Of a stretch of DNA of 64,000 nucleotides, positions 27,016-36,977 are shown one piece after another. Numbering within the stretch: position 1 is the stretch's first letter; the number at the start of each line of letters is the position of its first letter. This stretch comes from Rhodoferax saidenbachensis (GTDB lineage: Bacteria; Pseudomonadota; Gammaproteobacteria; Burkholderiales; Burkholderiaceae_C), in contig NZ_CP019239.1 of NCBI RefSeq assembly GCF_001955715.1, positions 992,001 to 1,056,000 on the forward strand. The letters are read 5' to 3'. The notes beneath the pieces were generated by a model. It did no database searches and had not been told where the DNA came from. It saw only the letters and a list, made by a program, of their open reading frames with translations. The position numbers and the translations under genes were made by a program.

Positions 27016-27948
27016 ATGAGAGACCAATCCCTTTTCGACAAGATCGACCTTCATTTGATAAGGGTCCTCCATACCGTGTTGACAGAACGCAGTGTTTCCC
27101 GGGCAGCGATCCGGCTGGGCATGCACCAGCCGGCGGTCAGTGCTTCCCTCAAACGCTTGCGCGACTTCGCGGAGGACCCCCTGTTGGTGCGTTCCGGCGC
27201 TGGCATGGTGCCCACCGAGACCGGTTTGCGCATGCTGGAGCCCAGTGCCAGCATATTGCGTGCCGCCGAAATGCTGTTCTCCGACGCGCGCGGTTTTGAC
27301 CCCGCCACCGCACGCACCACCTTTCGCGTGGCGGCCAGCGACTACCTCGATCCGCAATTTTTGCCCCGACTGGTAGCCCAGATCAAGATCCAGGCGCCGC
27401 TGGCTGAAATCGAGATCCACCCGCTGTCCGGTGGCTCCGACTACCGCACCCAACTGGCGCAGGGGGAGGTGGATGTGGTCATCGGCAACTGGCTCTCGCC
27501 TCCGCAAGACCTGCACCTGGGCCGCCTGTTTGGCGACGAGGTGGTGTGCCTGGTATCCAAAAAACACCCGGCCGCGCGCCGTGGTTGGGACCAGGCATCT
27601 TGGCTGGAGGCGGAACACATTGCCCCGAGTGCTACCCACCCGGGCGCCAAGGGCGTGATTGACGAACATCTGGCTTCGCTGGGTCTGCAGCGGCACATCG
27701 TGGCGCGCTGCCCGCATTTCGGCCTGATTCCGGGCATGGTGGCATCAACCTTGCTGGTGTTGACCACCGGGCGGCAGTACTGCGAGCGTTTTGTGGACAG
27801 CCTGCCCCTGAAGATACTGCCTTGCCCCGTCGCCTTTCCCCGCATGATGTATTACCAGTTATGGCACACACGCACCCACACCTCAGCCTCCAGTCGCTGG
27901 CTGCGCGAGCGTGTAAAGTCGGTGGCGGCAGATCTGAAAAAAGAGTGA
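27016..27948 (+). CDS. LysR family transcriptional regulator
   Basis: A 310-residue LysR-type regulator. The N-terminal winged helix-turn-helix is at about residues 5-65 (LHTVLTERSVSRAAIRLGMH, then QPAVSASLKRLR), followed by a periplasmic-binding-protein-like effector domain (FRVAASDYLDPQFLP). It is divergent from xdhA and immediately upstream of the ABC importer (12 bp to the ATPase start). I infer control of purine oxidation and uptake with a purine or urate-like effector. The start at 27016 matches family N-termini and avoids the promoter region. Confidence 0.85.
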   Translation: MRDQSLFDKIDLHLIRVLHTVLTERSVSRAAIRLGMHQPAVSASLKRLRDFAEDPLLVRSGAGMVPTETGLRMLEPSASILRAAEMLFSDARGFDPATARTTFRVAASDYLDPQFLPRLVAQIKIQAPLAEIEIHPLSGGSDYRTQLAQGEVDVVIGNWLSPPQDLHLGRLFGDEVVCLVSKKHPAARRGWDQASWLEAEHIAPSATHPGAKGVIDEHLASLGLQRHIVARCPHFGLIPGMVASTLLVLTTGRQYCERFVDSLPLKILPCPVAFPRMMYYQLWHTRTHTSASSRWLRERVKSVAADLKKE

Positions 27949-27960
27949 GACATCCCTAGC

Positions 27961-29511
27961 ATGGCCCCTATTTCCTCTGTAACCCGACTGCAGCTCACCG
28001 GTATCACCAAGGCCTACCCCAGCGTGGTGGCCAACAGCGATATCAACCTGACCGTGATGCCCGGCGAAACCCATGCGGTGCTGGGCGAAAACGGCGCCGG
28101 CAAGTCCACGCTGATGAAGATCATCTACGGTTCGGTCAAGCCCGATGCCGGCCGCGTGATGTTCAACGGCCAGATCGCCCACATCCGCAACCCCAAGGAA
28201 GCGCGGGCCCTGGGCATCAGCATGGTGTTCCAGCACTTCAACCTGTTTGACACCATCACCGTGGCCGAGAACGTCTGGCTGGGCCTGGACAAGTCGCTGA
28301 GCCTGGCCGAAGTCACCCAAAGCATTGCCGCCAAGGCTGCCGAATACGGGCTGGACATCGACCCCAGCCGCCCGGTGCACACGCTGAGCGTGGGCGAGAT
28401 GCAGCGCGTGGAAATCATCCGCGCACTCTTGACCAACCCGCAACTGCTGATCCTGGACGAACCCACCTCGGTGCTGACGCCACAGGCGGTGGAAAAGCTG
28501 TTTGTGGTGCTCAAGAAGCTGGCGTCTGAGGGCTGCAGCATTCTCTACATCAGCCACAAGCTCCATGAAATCCGCGAGCTGTGCAATGCCTGCACCGTGC
28601 TGCGCGGTGGTGTGGTCACCGGCGTGTGCAACCCTGCTGAAGAATCCAATGCCTCACTTTCGCGCCTGATGATTGGTGCCGAGCCGCCCCAACTCGAACA
28701 CCGCCCGCAGAAAACCGGTGCCACGGTGCTCTCCGTCAAGAACCTGCGCCTGGCCCGTGAAGACCAGTTTGGTGTCGATCTGGACGGCATTGACCTCGAC
28801 GTCAAAGCCGGTGAGGTGGTCGGCATCGCCGGTGTTTCGGGCAACGGACAAAAAGAGCTGCTCTACGCACTGTCGGGCGAAGACTGTCGCTCGCCCAAGG
28901 GCAGCATCACCATGGGCCAGACCGATGTGTCGGCCCTGCACCCGGGTGGTCGCCGCAATCTGGGGCTGCACTTTGTGCCTGAGGAGCGATTGGGCCGCGG
29001 TGCTGTGCCCACGCTGAGCCTGGCGCACAACCTGCTGCTCACGCGCACCGAATCCATTTCTTTCCCGCGGTTTGCCGGCGGCTGGATCCGCGTGAAGCAA
29101 CTCGAAGAACATGCGGCACGCCTGATCAAGGGGTTCAACGTCAAGGCCGGTGGCCCGCAGGCCGTGGCGCGGTCACTGTCGGGTGGCAACCTGCAAAAGT
29201 ACATTGTCGGCCGCGAGATCGATGCCAAGCCCAAATTGTTCATCGTGTCCCAGCCCACCTGGGGTGTGGACGTGGGCGCAGCGGCGCAGATCCGCGGTGA
29301 AATCCTGGCGTTGCGTGACGCGGGCTGTGCGGTGTTGGTGGTCAGTGAAGAGCTGGACGAGCTGTTTGAAGTGTGTGACCGCCTGCATGTGATTGCACGT
29401 GGCCGGTTGTCACCTTCAGTGCCAATGGCAGAGGCCACGGTAGAAAAAATTGGAGAGTGGATGAGCGGTCTGTGGGACAACCAAAAAGCGACTGAGGTGC
29501 AACATGCCTAA
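27961..29511 (+). CDS. BMP-type ABC importer, ATP-binding protein (nucleoside/purine)
   Basis: A 516-residue double-domain ATPase like those of NupA/YufO-type nucleoside importers. The first nucleotide-binding domain has GENGAGKST (Walker A), LSVGEMQRVEI (signature) and [13 protein letters not shown] (Walker B). The second, from about residue 260, has the degenerate Walker [10 protein letters not shown] usual in this family and LSGGNLQKYIVGRE. It powers uptake with the two permeases and lipoprotein that follow in one operon. Placement after xdhAB and LysR suggests a purine base or nucleoside as substrate. Confidence 0.9.
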   Translation: MAPISSVTRLQLTGITKAYPSVVANSDINLTVMPGETHAVLGENGAGKSTLMKIIYGSVKPDAGRVMFNGQIAHIRNPKEARALGISMVFQHFNLFDTITVAENVWLGLDKSLSLAEVTQSIAAKAAEYGLDIDPSRPVHTLSVGEMQRVEIIRALLTNPQLLILDEPTSVLTPQAVEKLFVVLKKLASEGCSILYISHKLHEIRELCNACTVLRGGVVTGVCNPAEESNASLSRLMIGAEPPQLEHRPQKTGATVLSVKNLRLAREDQFGVDLDGIDLDVKAGEVVGIAGVSGNGQKELLYALSGEDCRSPKGSITMGQTDVSALHPGGRRNLGLHFVPEERLGRGAVPTLSLAHNLLLTRTESISFPRFAGGWIRVKQLEEHAARLIKGFNVKAGGPQAVARSLSGGNLQKYIVGREIDAKPKLFIVSQPTWGVDVGAAAQIRGEILALRDAGCAVLVVSEELDELFEVCDRLHVIARGRLSPSVPMAEATVEKIGEWMSGLWDNQKATEVQHA

Positions 29512-30598
29512 TGTGCGCCTCAAGCTCGAAGCCCGCCCGCAGCCGTCTGCGTTCTGGAGTTATGGCTCGCCCGTGCTGGCGCTGCTGTGCACGGTCATCA
29601 TTGGAGTCATCTTATTCATGGTGCTGGGCAAAGACCCGGTGCGGGGCCTGCAGGTGTTTTTCTGGGAACCCATCAAGTCCGGCTATGCCCTGGGGGAACT
29701 GGTGGTCAAGGCCACGCCGCTGTTGCTGATTGCGCTGGGCCTGGCCGTGTGTTTCCGCTCCAATGTCTGGAACATCGGTGCCGAAGGCCAGTACATTCTG
29801 GGCGCGGTCACCGCGAGTGGTGTGGCGCTGCTGGCCGAGCCGGGCACTGGGGGCTGGATCGTGGTGCCGATTGTGCTGGCCGGAATACTGGGCGGCATGT
29901 TCTGGGCCGGTATCACTGCCTTTTTGCGTGACCGCTTCAACGCCAACGAAATTTTGGTCAGCCTGATGCTAGTCTACGTGGCCGTACAGGTGCTGGGTTA
30001 TCTGGTCTACGGACCCTGGAAAGACCCCAATGGCTACAACTTTCCGCAGACCAAAACCTTTGACCTCGCCACCCGCATTCCCCGCCTGTTTGAGGGTTCG
30101 CGCATGAGCATTGGCGTGCTGCTGGCCCTGGCGGGTGTGGCGGGTATGTGGATCTTCCTGTTTCGCACGCGTTCCGGCTTTGCCCTGCAGGTGGGTGGGC
30201 TGGCACCGGCAGCTTCGCGTTACGCCGGGTTTTCTTCGCGCCGCGCGTTGTGGACGGCGCTGCTGGTGTCTGGCGGTATGGCCGGTCTGGCCGGTGCGCT
30301 GGAGGTGGCGGGGCCGATTGGTCAGCTCACGCCCTATGTGCCGGCAGGTTACGGTTTTGCCGCCATCATCGTGGCCTACGTGGGGCGGCTGCACCCGGTG
30401 GGCATGGTGTTCTCGGCGGTGCTGATGAGCATGTTCTATATCGGCGGTGAGCTGGCCCAGTCGCGCCTGGGGTTGCCCAAGTCGCTGACCGGGGTGTTCC
30501 AAGGCTTGTTGCTGTTTACCTTGCTGGCTTGCGACACGCTGGTGAACTACCGCCTGAAGTGGGTGACACCACAAGTAGCGCCCAAGGGAAGCAAATAA
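29504..30598 (+). CDS. BMP-type ABC importer, permease 1
   Basis: A 364-residue integral membrane protein of the branched-chain amino acid/nucleoside permease family, with about 9-10 helices. Family patterns include GLAVCFRSNVWNIGAEGQ, FNANEILVSLMLVYVA and AYVGRLHPVGM. The start overlaps the ATPase stop by 8 bp and the stop overlaps the next permease by one base (TAATG), so all are translationally coupled. It pairs with the next gene as a heterodimeric channel. Confidence 0.9.
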   Translation: MPNVRLKLEARPQPSAFWSYGSPVLALLCTVIIGVILFMVLGKDPVRGLQVFFWEPIKSGYALGELVVKATPLLLIALGLAVCFRSNVWNIGAEGQYILGAVTASGVALLAEPGTGGWIVVPIVLAGILGGMFWAGITAFLRDRFNANEILVSLMLVYVAVQVLGYLVYGPWKDPNGYNFPQTKTFDLATRIPRLFEGSRMSIGVLLALAGVAGMWIFLFRTRSGFALQVGGLAPAASRYAGFSSRRALWTALLVSGGMAGLAGALEVAGPIGQLTPYVPAGYGFAAIIVAYVGRLHPVGMVFSAVLMSMFYIGGELAQSRLGLPKSLTGVFQGLLLFTLLACDTLVNYRLKWVTPQVAPKGSK

Positions 30599-31518
30599 TG
30601 GAATCCTATGCACTCCTGATCGCCGCCACGCTGAACGCGGGCACCGTACTGGCCATCGCCTCGCTGGGCCTGCTGATCAATGAAAAGGCCGGCATTGTGA
30701 ACCTAGGTGCCGAGGGCATGATGCTGTGCGCCGCCATTGCCGGCTTTGCCACCGTGGTGCACACCGGCAGCGATGTCATGGGTTTCCTCGCCGGCATGGG
30801 CGCAGGTGCCCTGATGGCCGCCATCTTTGGCGGGTTGGTGATCTGGCTCAACACCAACCAGTACGCCACCGGCTTGGCGCTCAGTCTTTTTGGCGCAGGG
30901 TTTTCCGCGTTTGCCGGTATCTCCTATGTGCAGGAAAAAATCCCTGAGCGCCCCAGCTTTGCCGTGCCCTACCTGTCCGACATCCCATTGCTGGGCTCGG
31001 CCCTGTTTCGCCAGCATCCGCTGGTGTACCTGACCGTGGCCTTTGCCCTGGCCCTGATCTGGTGGCTGTACCGCACGCGTTCCGGCCTGATCCTGCGCAG
31101 CGTGGGCGAAAGCCCCGAGTCTGCCCATGCACTGGGTTACCCGGTGCGGCTGATCCGCCTGGGGGCGGTGGTGCTGGGAGGCGCCTTGTGCGGCCTGGCG
31201 GGCGCCTATATTTCCGTTATTTACACACCCCTGTGGGTGGAGGGCATGGTGGCTGGCAAGGGCTGGATCGCCCTGGCGCTCACCACCTTTGCCACCTGGC
31301 GCCCGGCGCGGGTGCTGTTGGGGGCCTATTTGTTTGGTGGCGTGACCATGCTGCAGTTCCACCTGCAAGGCATTGGTGTCGAAGTCCCCAGCCAGTTCCT
31401 GACCATGCTGCCTTACGTCGCCACCATCGTGGTGTTGGCCCTGATCTCACGCAATCCGCGCTGGATTCGGATTAACATGCCAGCTTCCATTGGCAAACCG
31501 TTTTATCCGGGCTCCTGA
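30598..31518 (+). CDS. BMP-type ABC importer, permease 2
   Basis: A 306-residue membrane protein with about 8-9 helices, the smaller partner permease. INEKAGIVNLGAEGMMLCAA and LGGALCGLAGAYISVIYTPLW are typical. The start at 30598 is in a TAATG overlap with permease 1; earlier in-frame starts would lie within that gene. The binding lipoprotein follows after 45 bp. Confidence 0.9.
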   Translation: MESYALLIAATLNAGTVLAIASLGLLINEKAGIVNLGAEGMMLCAAIAGFATVVHTGSDVMGFLAGMGAGALMAAIFGGLVIWLNTNQYATGLALSLFGAGFSAFAGISYVQEKIPERPSFAVPYLSDIPLLGSALFRQHPLVYLTVAFALALIWWLYRTRSGLILRSVGESPESAHALGYPVRLIRLGAVVLGGALCGLAGAYISVIYTPLWVEGMVAGKGWIALALTTFATWRPARVLLGAYLFGGVTMLQFHLQGIGVEVPSQFLTMLPYVATIVVLALISRNPRWIRINMPASIGKPFYPGS

Positions 31519-31563
31519 TTTTTGACCCCTGCGTTTTTTCTCTCGTTTATTAAAGGAAGTGAC

Positions 31564-32718
31564 ATGACAGATCTGCAAAAGCGTTCATTACTCAAGGTGG
31601 CAGCGCTCACCGCGGTGGCCACGGCTGCCCTGGTGGGTTGCGGCAAGAAGGAAGAGCCGGCACCTGCTCCCGCGCCCGCACCGGCTGCGGCCGCTCCCGC
31701 CAAGCCTGCGCCTCTGAAGATTGCCTTCGCCTACGTCGGCCCTGTCGGTGACGGCGGCTGGACTTTCGCCCATGACAATGGTCGCAAGGCGCTGGAAAAG
31801 GAATTTGGCGACAAGATCGTGACCTCCTTTGTGGAAAACGTGCCTGAGTCGGCCGATGCCGAACGCGTGATCCGCGAAATGGCCAGCAGCGGCAACAAGC
31901 TGATTTTCGGCACCACCTTCGGTTACATGGAGCCCATCCAGAAGGTCGCACCTGAATTCAAGGACGTGAAGTTCGAACACGCCACCGGCTATAAGCAGGG
32001 CGAGAACATCCGCACTTACGACAGCCGCACCTACGAAGGCGCGTACATGGCAGGTGTGATCGCCGGCAAGATGAGCAAGACTGGCACGCTGGGCGTGGTG
32101 GCTTCCATCCCAATTCCCGAAGTGATCCGCAACATCAACAGCTTCACCCTGGGCGCCCAGAGCAGCAACCCCAAGATCAAGACCAAAGTGGTGTGGGTGA
32201 ACGGCTGGTTTGACCCACCCAAGGAAACCGAAGCTGCGACTTCGCTGATCAACGGTGGCGCCGACGTTCTGTTCCAGAACACCGACTCTCCCGCGGTGCT
32301 GAAGACCGCTGAATCCAAGGGCAAACGCGCCTTCGGTTGGGATTCCGACATGACCGCCTACGGCCCCAAGGCCCACTTGGCCTCTTCCGTGATCAACTGG
32401 GGTCCTTACTACATCCAGGCCACCAAAGCGGCACTGGACGGCTCCTGGAAGGGTGGCACAGGTTCCTGGCTCGGTGTGAAGGACGGTGCCATTGACATCG
32501 TTTCCATCGCCGAAGACGTGCCTGCTGAAACCAAGGCCAAGATCGACGAGATCAAGAAGGGCTTGACCGATGGCAGCTTCGCCATCTGGAAAGGTCCTCT
32601 GAAGGACAACACCGGCAAGGACATCCTGAAAGACGGCGAAACCGCTGACGACAAGTTCCTCTCCGGCGTGAACTTCTACGTCAAGGGCGTGGAAGGCAAG
32701 GTTCCCGGCGCCAAGTAA
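31564..32718 (+). CDS. BMP family ABC transporter substrate-binding lipoprotein
   Basis: A 384-residue protein. The signal ends in a lipobox (AALVGCGKKE), followed by an Ala/Pro-rich tether and then a BMP/PnrA-like domain beginning KIAFAYVGPVGDGGW. FVENVPESADAERVIREMA and IPIPEVIRNINSFTLG are family hallmarks. The start at 31564 follows AAAGGAAG; an upstream ATG at 31522 has no such site. It resembles the protein at 55262 more than those at 38377 and 47449. It is followed by a clear terminator. Confidence 0.9.
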   Translation: MTDLQKRSLLKVAALTAVATAALVGCGKKEEPAPAPAPAPAAAAPAKPAPLKIAFAYVGPVGDGGWTFAHDNGRKALEKEFGDKIVTSFVENVPESADAERVIREMASSGNKLIFGTTFGYMEPIQKVAPEFKDVKFEHATGYKQGENIRTYDSRTYEGAYMAGVIAGKMSKTGTLGVVASIPIPEVIRNINSFTLGAQSSNPKIKTKVVWVNGWFDPPKETEAATSLINGGADVLFQNTDSPAVLKTAESKGKRAFGWDSDMTAYGPKAHLASSVINWGPYYIQATKAALDGSWKGGTGSWLGVKDGAIDIVSIAEDVPAETKAKIDEIKKGLTDGSFAIWKGPLKDNTGKDILKDGETADDKFLSGVNFYVKGVEGKVPGAK

Positions 32719-32738
32719 TTGGCGGTGGAATAAACCCA

Positions 32739-32766
32739 AGGGCCGCCCACGAGCGGCCCTTTTTTG
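32739..32766 (+). terminator. Rho-independent terminator of the purine importer operon
   Basis: An 8-bp perfect stem (AGGGCCGC / GCGGCCCT) with a 6-base loop is followed by five T residues. It lies 21 bp after the lipoprotein stop and before the Rieske gene. Confidence 0.9.
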
Positions 32767-32793
32767 TTGTGGTCTGAAACAAGGAATTGAGGC

Positions 32794-33789
32794 ATGGACT
32801 CCGCGGACAAGGAAAACACACTGTGGCATCCGGTGGCGCTGGCACACGAGGTGGCGCAAGCGCCGCTGGCCGTGCGTCTGCTGGACCAGGCGGTGGTGTT
32901 GTGGCGCGATACCGCGCAGCAGGTCCACGCCTGGGCCGACCAGTGCCCGCACCGTGGCGCCCAGCTGTCGCTGGGCCGCGTCTGTGGCGACCGGCTGGAG
33001 TGCCCGTACCACGGCTGGCAGTTTGGCAGCATCGGCCAGTGTGTGCACGTGCCTGCCTTGCCCCAGTTTGTGCCGCCCGCCACGCACACGGCGCGCACTT
33101 TTTCTGCCTGTGAGCGCTATGGCCTGGTCTGGGTGGCTCTGCAGGCGGATGCCGACGAAATGCATATACCCGCCTTTGCCGCAGAGACCGATGTACAACT
33201 GCGCACCGTGAACTGCGGCCCCTACGATGTGGCGACCAGCGCGCCGCGCATCGTCGAAAATTTTCTGGACATGGCGCACTTTGGATTTGTGCACGACGGC
33301 TGGTTGGGTATGCGCGAAGCCACCGCCATTGACGATTACACCGTAGAGGCCACACCCAACGGCCTGCGCGCCACCCAATGCAAGGCCTGGCAGCCGCAGA
33401 GCAATGTGCACTCCACCGCGCCGGCGCAAGTGGAATACACCTACGAGGTGCTGGCGCCGTACACCGCCGTGCTGACCAAGGTGCCCGATGCCGCCAGTGT
33501 GGCGGTGCAGGGCTTTCGCGAGTCGATTGGTCTGTTCATCTGTCCTGTCACGCCCGAGAGCAGCCGCGTCTGGTTTCGCCTGGCCATGGCCGACTTTGAC
33601 AGCCCGGACAAAAAATTGCAGGATTTCCAGCACACCATCTTCATGCAGGACAAGCCAGTGCTGGAATCACAACGCCCCCGGCGTTTGCCGCTGGATGTGC
33701 GCGCCGAAGTACACACCGCGGCAGACCGGGCATCGTCGGCCTACCGCCGCTTTTTGAAACAACAAAACATTATTTTTGGAGTCTGCTGA
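32794..33789 (+). CDS. Rieske non-heme iron oxygenase, possible purine N-demethylase or hydroxylase
   Basis: A 331-residue oxygenase alpha-subunit-type protein. The Rieske [2Fe-2S] domain has CPHRG (CxH) and CPYHGWQ (CxxH). The mononuclear iron region has [13 protein letters not shown] with the bridging Asp and His ligands. The C-terminal [14 protein letters not shown] segment resembles NdmA-type purine N-demethylases and vanillate O-demethylases. It overlaps the adenine deaminase start by one base (TGATG), so the two are co-translated. A purine substrate is inferred from context. No dedicated reductase lies beside it, although a flavin reductase is 4 kb away. Confidence 0.8.
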   Translation: MDSADKENTLWHPVALAHEVAQAPLAVRLLDQAVVLWRDTAQQVHAWADQCPHRGAQLSLGRVCGDRLECPYHGWQFGSIGQCVHVPALPQFVPPATHTARTFSACERYGLVWVALQADADEMHIPAFAAETDVQLRTVNCGPYDVATSAPRIVENFLDMAHFGFVHDGWLGMREATAIDDYTVEATPNGLRATQCKAWQPQSNVHSTAPAQVEYTYEVLAPYTAVLTKVPDAASVAVQGFRESIGLFICPVTPESSRVWFRLAMADFDSPDKKLQDFQHTIFMQDKPVLESQRPRRLPLDVRAEVHTAADRASSAYRRFLKQQNIIFGVC

Positions 33790-34841
33790 TGGCCTCTACA
33801 CACCCCTCCGTCCAACCCGTTGCCGCAGACCGCATGCCAGCCCTGTTGCGCGCCATGCCCAAAGCCGAGCTGCATATGCACATCGAAGGATCGCTGGAGC
33901 CAGAGCTGATGTTCGCATTGGCCAAACGCAACCACGTGCCGCTGCGCTTCCCCAGCGAGCAGGCGCTGCGCGACGCCTATGTGTTCAACAACCTGCAGGA
34001 GTTTCTGGACATTTACCACGAAGGCACCATGGTGCTCAAGACCGAGCAGGATTTCTACGACATGACGTGCGCCTACCTGGCCCGCGCGCAGGCCGACAAC
34101 GTGCTGCACACGGAGATCTTCTTTGACACGCAGACGCACACCGGCCACGGTCTGAGCGCGGAGGTGGTCATCAACGGTCTGTACCGCGCCTGTGCCGATG
34201 CGCCCGCCAAGTTCGGCATGACGGCCTCGCTGATCCTGTGCTTCCTGCGCCACCTGAGTGAAGAAGAGGCCTTTGAATGCCTGGAGCAGGCGCTGCCGCT
34301 GCGCGACAAGATCGTCGGCATCGGTTTGGCGTCCAGCGAAGTGGGCCACCCGCCCGAGAAGTTTGCCAAGGTCTATGCGCGCGCCAAACAACTGGGCTTC
34401 CGCCTGGTGGCCCATGCGGGCGAAGAAGCACCCCCGGCCTACATCTGGAGCGCGCTCGATGTGCTCAAGGTCGAGCGCATCGACCATGGTGTGCAGGCCA
34501 TCCATGACGCCGCGCTGATGCAGCGCCTGGCCAAAGACCGTATCCCGCTGACGGTGTGCCCACTGTCCAACCTCAAGTTACGCGTGTTTCCCACACTGGC
34601 GCAGCACAACATTGGAGCCATGCTGGACGCCGGCATCATGGCCACGGTCAACTCCGACGACCCGGCCTACTTCGGCGGCTACATCAACGAGAACTTCACC
34701 CAGACCTTTGCGGCGCTGGGCCTGACGGCACAACATGCCTATACGCTGGCACGCAACAGCTTTGACGCTAGCTTCATCGATGCGAGCCTGCGAGCCAAAT
34801 ACCTGGAGCGGCTGGACGCGGCGTTTGAGACGTTCAGGTAG
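33789..34841 (+). CDS. Adenine deaminase (adenosine deaminase family)
   Basis: A 350-residue member of the ADA superfamily. Zinc ligands are His29 and His31 ([14 protein letters not shown]), a His in VAHAGEE and an Asp in [11 protein letters not shown]. The SSEVGHPP segment and overall match to P. aeruginosa Pa0148 indicate the bacterial adenine aminohydrolase subgroup rather than adenosine deaminase. It would convert adenine to hypoxanthine for xanthine dehydrogenase. It is coupled to the Rieske gene and converges with the MocR gene, overlapping it by 8 bp at the 3' ends. Confidence 0.87.
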   Translation: MASTHPSVQPVAADRMPALLRAMPKAELHMHIEGSLEPELMFALAKRNHVPLRFPSEQALRDAYVFNNLQEFLDIYHEGTMVLKTEQDFYDMTCAYLARAQADNVLHTEIFFDTQTHTGHGLSAEVVINGLYRACADAPAKFGMTASLILCFLRHLSEEEAFECLEQALPLRDKIVGIGLASSEVGHPPEKFAKVYARAKQLGFRLVAHAGEEAPPAYIWSALDVLKVERIDHGVQAIHDAALMQRLAKDRIPLTVCPLSNLKLRVFPTLAQHNIGAMLDAGIMATVNSDDPAYFGGYINENFTQTFAALGLTAQHAYTLARNSFDASFIDASLRAKYLERLDAAFETFR

Positions 34842-36342
34842 GCGCCTGGGTTTCCAGCAGTGTCGTCACGATCTGCCCCAACCGGCGCAGGCCCTGTTCC
34901 ACGTCCTGCTGTTGCGGCCAGCCGCAGTTGATGCGCAGGTAGGGGTCAAAGCGCAGGCTGTTGGAAAACATCTGCCCCGGCGTGACCAGAATCTGCTGCG
35001 CCAGGGCTGCATCAAACACGCGCCGACTGGACAGTTTTTGCGGTAATTCCACCCAGAGTGACAGGCCGCCATCCGGCACATTCAGGCGCGTGCCTTCGGG
35101 GAAGTAGCTGGCAATGGCCTGCGCTGTCGTTTCACGTTGGACATGCAGGCTGCTGCGCAGGCGGCGCAAATGGCGGTCATAGGCAGGTGAGGCCATGTAG
35201 TCTGCTAGGGCCAGCTGTGACAACTCCTCGTTGCTGCGGGTCTGGCTGAACTTCAGCATCTCCACCCGCGCTTGCCAGCGACCTGCAGTCATCCAGCCCA
35301 CCCGCGCACCGGGCGCCAGTATCTTGTGCAGCGAGGCGCAATAAATCACATTGCCTGTGGTGTCCCAGGATTTCATCGCCCGCAAGGGGGTGTCACCACG
35401 GGTGCTTTCGTTGACCAGCTCGCTGTAAGTGTCGTCTTCGATGAGGGCGATGCCTTGGCGCTCGCAGAGCTGCACCAGCCCTTGTTTGTGCGCGTCCGGC
35501 ATGATGCTGCCCAGCGGGTTTTGCAAATGCGGTACCACCACCACGGCCTTGATGTTGTCGTAGGTCTGCATCGCCATTTCCAGCGCGTCCAGCGAGATAC
35601 CGGTCTGCGGGCTGGTGGGTATTTCCAGCGCACGCAGGCCCTGCGCCTCCAGAACCTGCAGCAGGCCATAGAAGGTGGGCGATTCCACCGCAATGGTGTC
35701 CCCGGGCTGGGCCACGGCGCGCAGTGCCAGGTTCAGCGCCTCAATGCAGCCATTGGTGACCTGCACCTCGTCAGGTGACAAAGTGACGCCCAGACTCAGC
35801 GCGCGTTTGGCCAGTACCGCACGAAACACCGCGTTGCCGCGCGGGGACGAGGCCGATACCAACAGTTGGGGGTGCGTGCGCAGCACCCGCATGGCGGCCA
35901 GTTTCAGGGCCTCGGCCGGGTAGAGCTCGGGCGCGCAGCGCGCCACGGCCAGATTGGTCTTGACCATCTGCAGCCGGCCACGTGCGATGAAGTCGGATAC
36001 CCGGGCGTGGATGCCGACGTACTGTGCCGGGTCGGGCGTGACGTCCATGCGTGGCTCGCTCACCGTGGCCAGCGTGTTGCGCAAGGGCCTGCGCACAAAG
36101 TAGCCGGAGCGCGGTCGCGCCTCCAGCCAACCTTCGCTTTCCAGTTGCCGACTCAACTGCATGGCCGTGGACAGACTGACCTCGTGTTGGCGCATCAGGC
36201 TGCGCAACGAGGGCATACGGTCGCCCACGACCAGCGAACCCGCCTGAATGGCGCCACGGTAGTGCGTCGCAAGGCGCTGGTAGATAGGCGCTGTTGCGGG
36301 CTGGTGGGGGCGACTTGTGGCGGTGGTCAATGCAGTGTCCAT
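34834..36342 (-). CDS. MocR-type regulator (GntR winged helix fused to aminotransferase-like domain)
   Basis: A 502-residue protein. An N-terminal GntR-type DNA-binding domain (about residues 15-85, [20 protein letters not shown]) is joined to a fold-type I aminotransferase domain (about 115-495). The PLP-binding lysine is in [14 protein letters not shown], and NPLGSI and EDDTYSEL are further aminotransferase motifs. Such proteins are PLP-dependent regulators rather than enzymes in most studied cases. It is divergent from a small gene at 36546, with AACAGAT direct repeats between them. The regulated pathway is not evident. Confidence 0.85.
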   Translation of the reverse strand: MDTALTTATSRPHQPATAPIYQRLATHYRGAIQAGSLVVGDRMPSLRSLMRQHEVSLSTAMQLSRQLESEGWLEARPRSGYFVRRPLRNTLATVSEPRMDVTPDPAQYVGIHARVSDFIARGRLQMVKTNLAVARCAPELYPAEALKLAAMRVLRTHPQLLVSASSPRGNAVFRAVLAKRALSLGVTLSPDEVQVTNGCIEALNLALRAVAQPGDTIAVESPTFYGLLQVLEAQGLRALEIPTSPQTGISLDALEMAMQTYDNIKAVVVVPHLQNPLGSIMPDAHKQGLVQLCERQGIALIEDDTYSELVNESTRGDTPLRAMKSWDTTGNVIYCASLHKILAPGARVGWMTAGRWQARVEMLKFSQTRSNEELSQLALADYMASPAYDRHLRRLRSSLHVQRETTAQAIASYFPEGTRLNVPDGGLSLWVELPQKLSSRRVFDAALAQQILVTPGQMFSNSLRFDPYLRINCGWPQQQDVEQGLRRLGQIVTTLLETQAPT

Positions 36343-36372
36343 GGCCCATATTCCTAGATCTGCGGTGTAGAG

Positions 36373-36410
36373 AACAGATACAGATTTGTCAAAACCGTAC
36401 CGTAACAGAT
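36373..36410. promoter_or_regulatory. Direct repeats, possible MocR binding sites
   Basis: AACAGAT occurs at 36373-36379 and again at 36404-36410, 31 bp apart, which is three helical turns and on the same face of the DNA. MocR-type regulators commonly bind spaced direct repeats upstream of their own gene. The rest of the 203-bp divergent region shows no further clear signal. Confidence 0.4.
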
Positions 36411-36545
36411 GCCCGGTGCGGTGTCTGTTCTGGCGAAGACAGTGCGTCGCTGTGCCTGTTGCGAATGTGGGGCGACGCCTACGATTTCCCCTGTGCCCAA
36501 GCCCCATCGGACCGGGCCTTTAACGCAGAAAACAGGAGGTCGTGT

Positions 36546-36977
36546 ATGCAAAGACGCTCAGGATCATCATTCCAAATCTATCAGCGCACGCTGGCCCGAG
36601 GGCAATCCCTGTTCGAGAAGATGCCGCGGGGCACGGTGATCCACATCGCAGTCGGAACGGCAGTCTTGGTGCAGCGTATTCCCCTGGAGCACGCCACCCT
36701 GGTGCAGCATACGGCGATGGCGCGCGGTGCGGTGCGTGGGGTGCAGGTGTCGGGCTGGCTGGAAATCGTGGCGCAGTCAGATGCCGAACTGGTGTTGCAG
36801 GTGCCCCAGTCTGTGTCCTTGCGGCCTTTGGCCCGCGCCCTGATGGCTTGGCTTGCTAGGGCGTTGCCGCGCTGGGCAGTGCGTCCAGCATCTGCTGTCC
36901 CACCGCCTGAAATGCGGCGTGGGGCGACTGCAGCAGTTGCGCACCCACCAGACGCTTGTAGCCCGGCGTGGCCGTGA
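36546..36977 (+). CDS. Hypothetical protein, 143 residues
   Basis: An open frame with an exceptionally good ribosome binding site, AGGAGGT, six bases before the ATG. The first 100 or so residues (QIYQRTLARGQSLFEKMPRG, then TVIHIAVGTAVLVQRIPLE) look like a compact beta-rich domain, a little like small DUF2917-type proteins, but I cannot assign a family. The final 40 residues overlap the 3' end of the convergent Sel1 gene by 122 bp and are low-complexity, so the true functional part may be the first 100. It is divergent from the MocR regulator and may be its target. Confidence 0.5.
   Translation: MQRRSGSSFQIYQRTLARGQSLFEKMPRGTVIHIAVGTAVLVQRIPLEHATLVQHTAMARGAVRGVQVSGWLEIVAQSDAELVLQVPQSVSLRPLARALMAWLARALPRWAVRPASAVPPPEMRRGATAAVAHPPDACSPAWP

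Noticed and set aside
25806..27041. A 411-codon frame overlapping xdhA on the same strand
   Set aside because: Out-of-frame Arg/Pro/His-rich shadow; the xdhA frame carries the iron-sulfur and FAD motifs.
31588..33633. A 681-codon open frame on the minus strand
   Set aside because: It is antisense to the BMP lipoprotein and Rieske oxygenase genes, both of which have clear families, ribosome binding sites and a terminator between them. The translation is His/Gln-rich nonsense typical of high-GC antisense frames.
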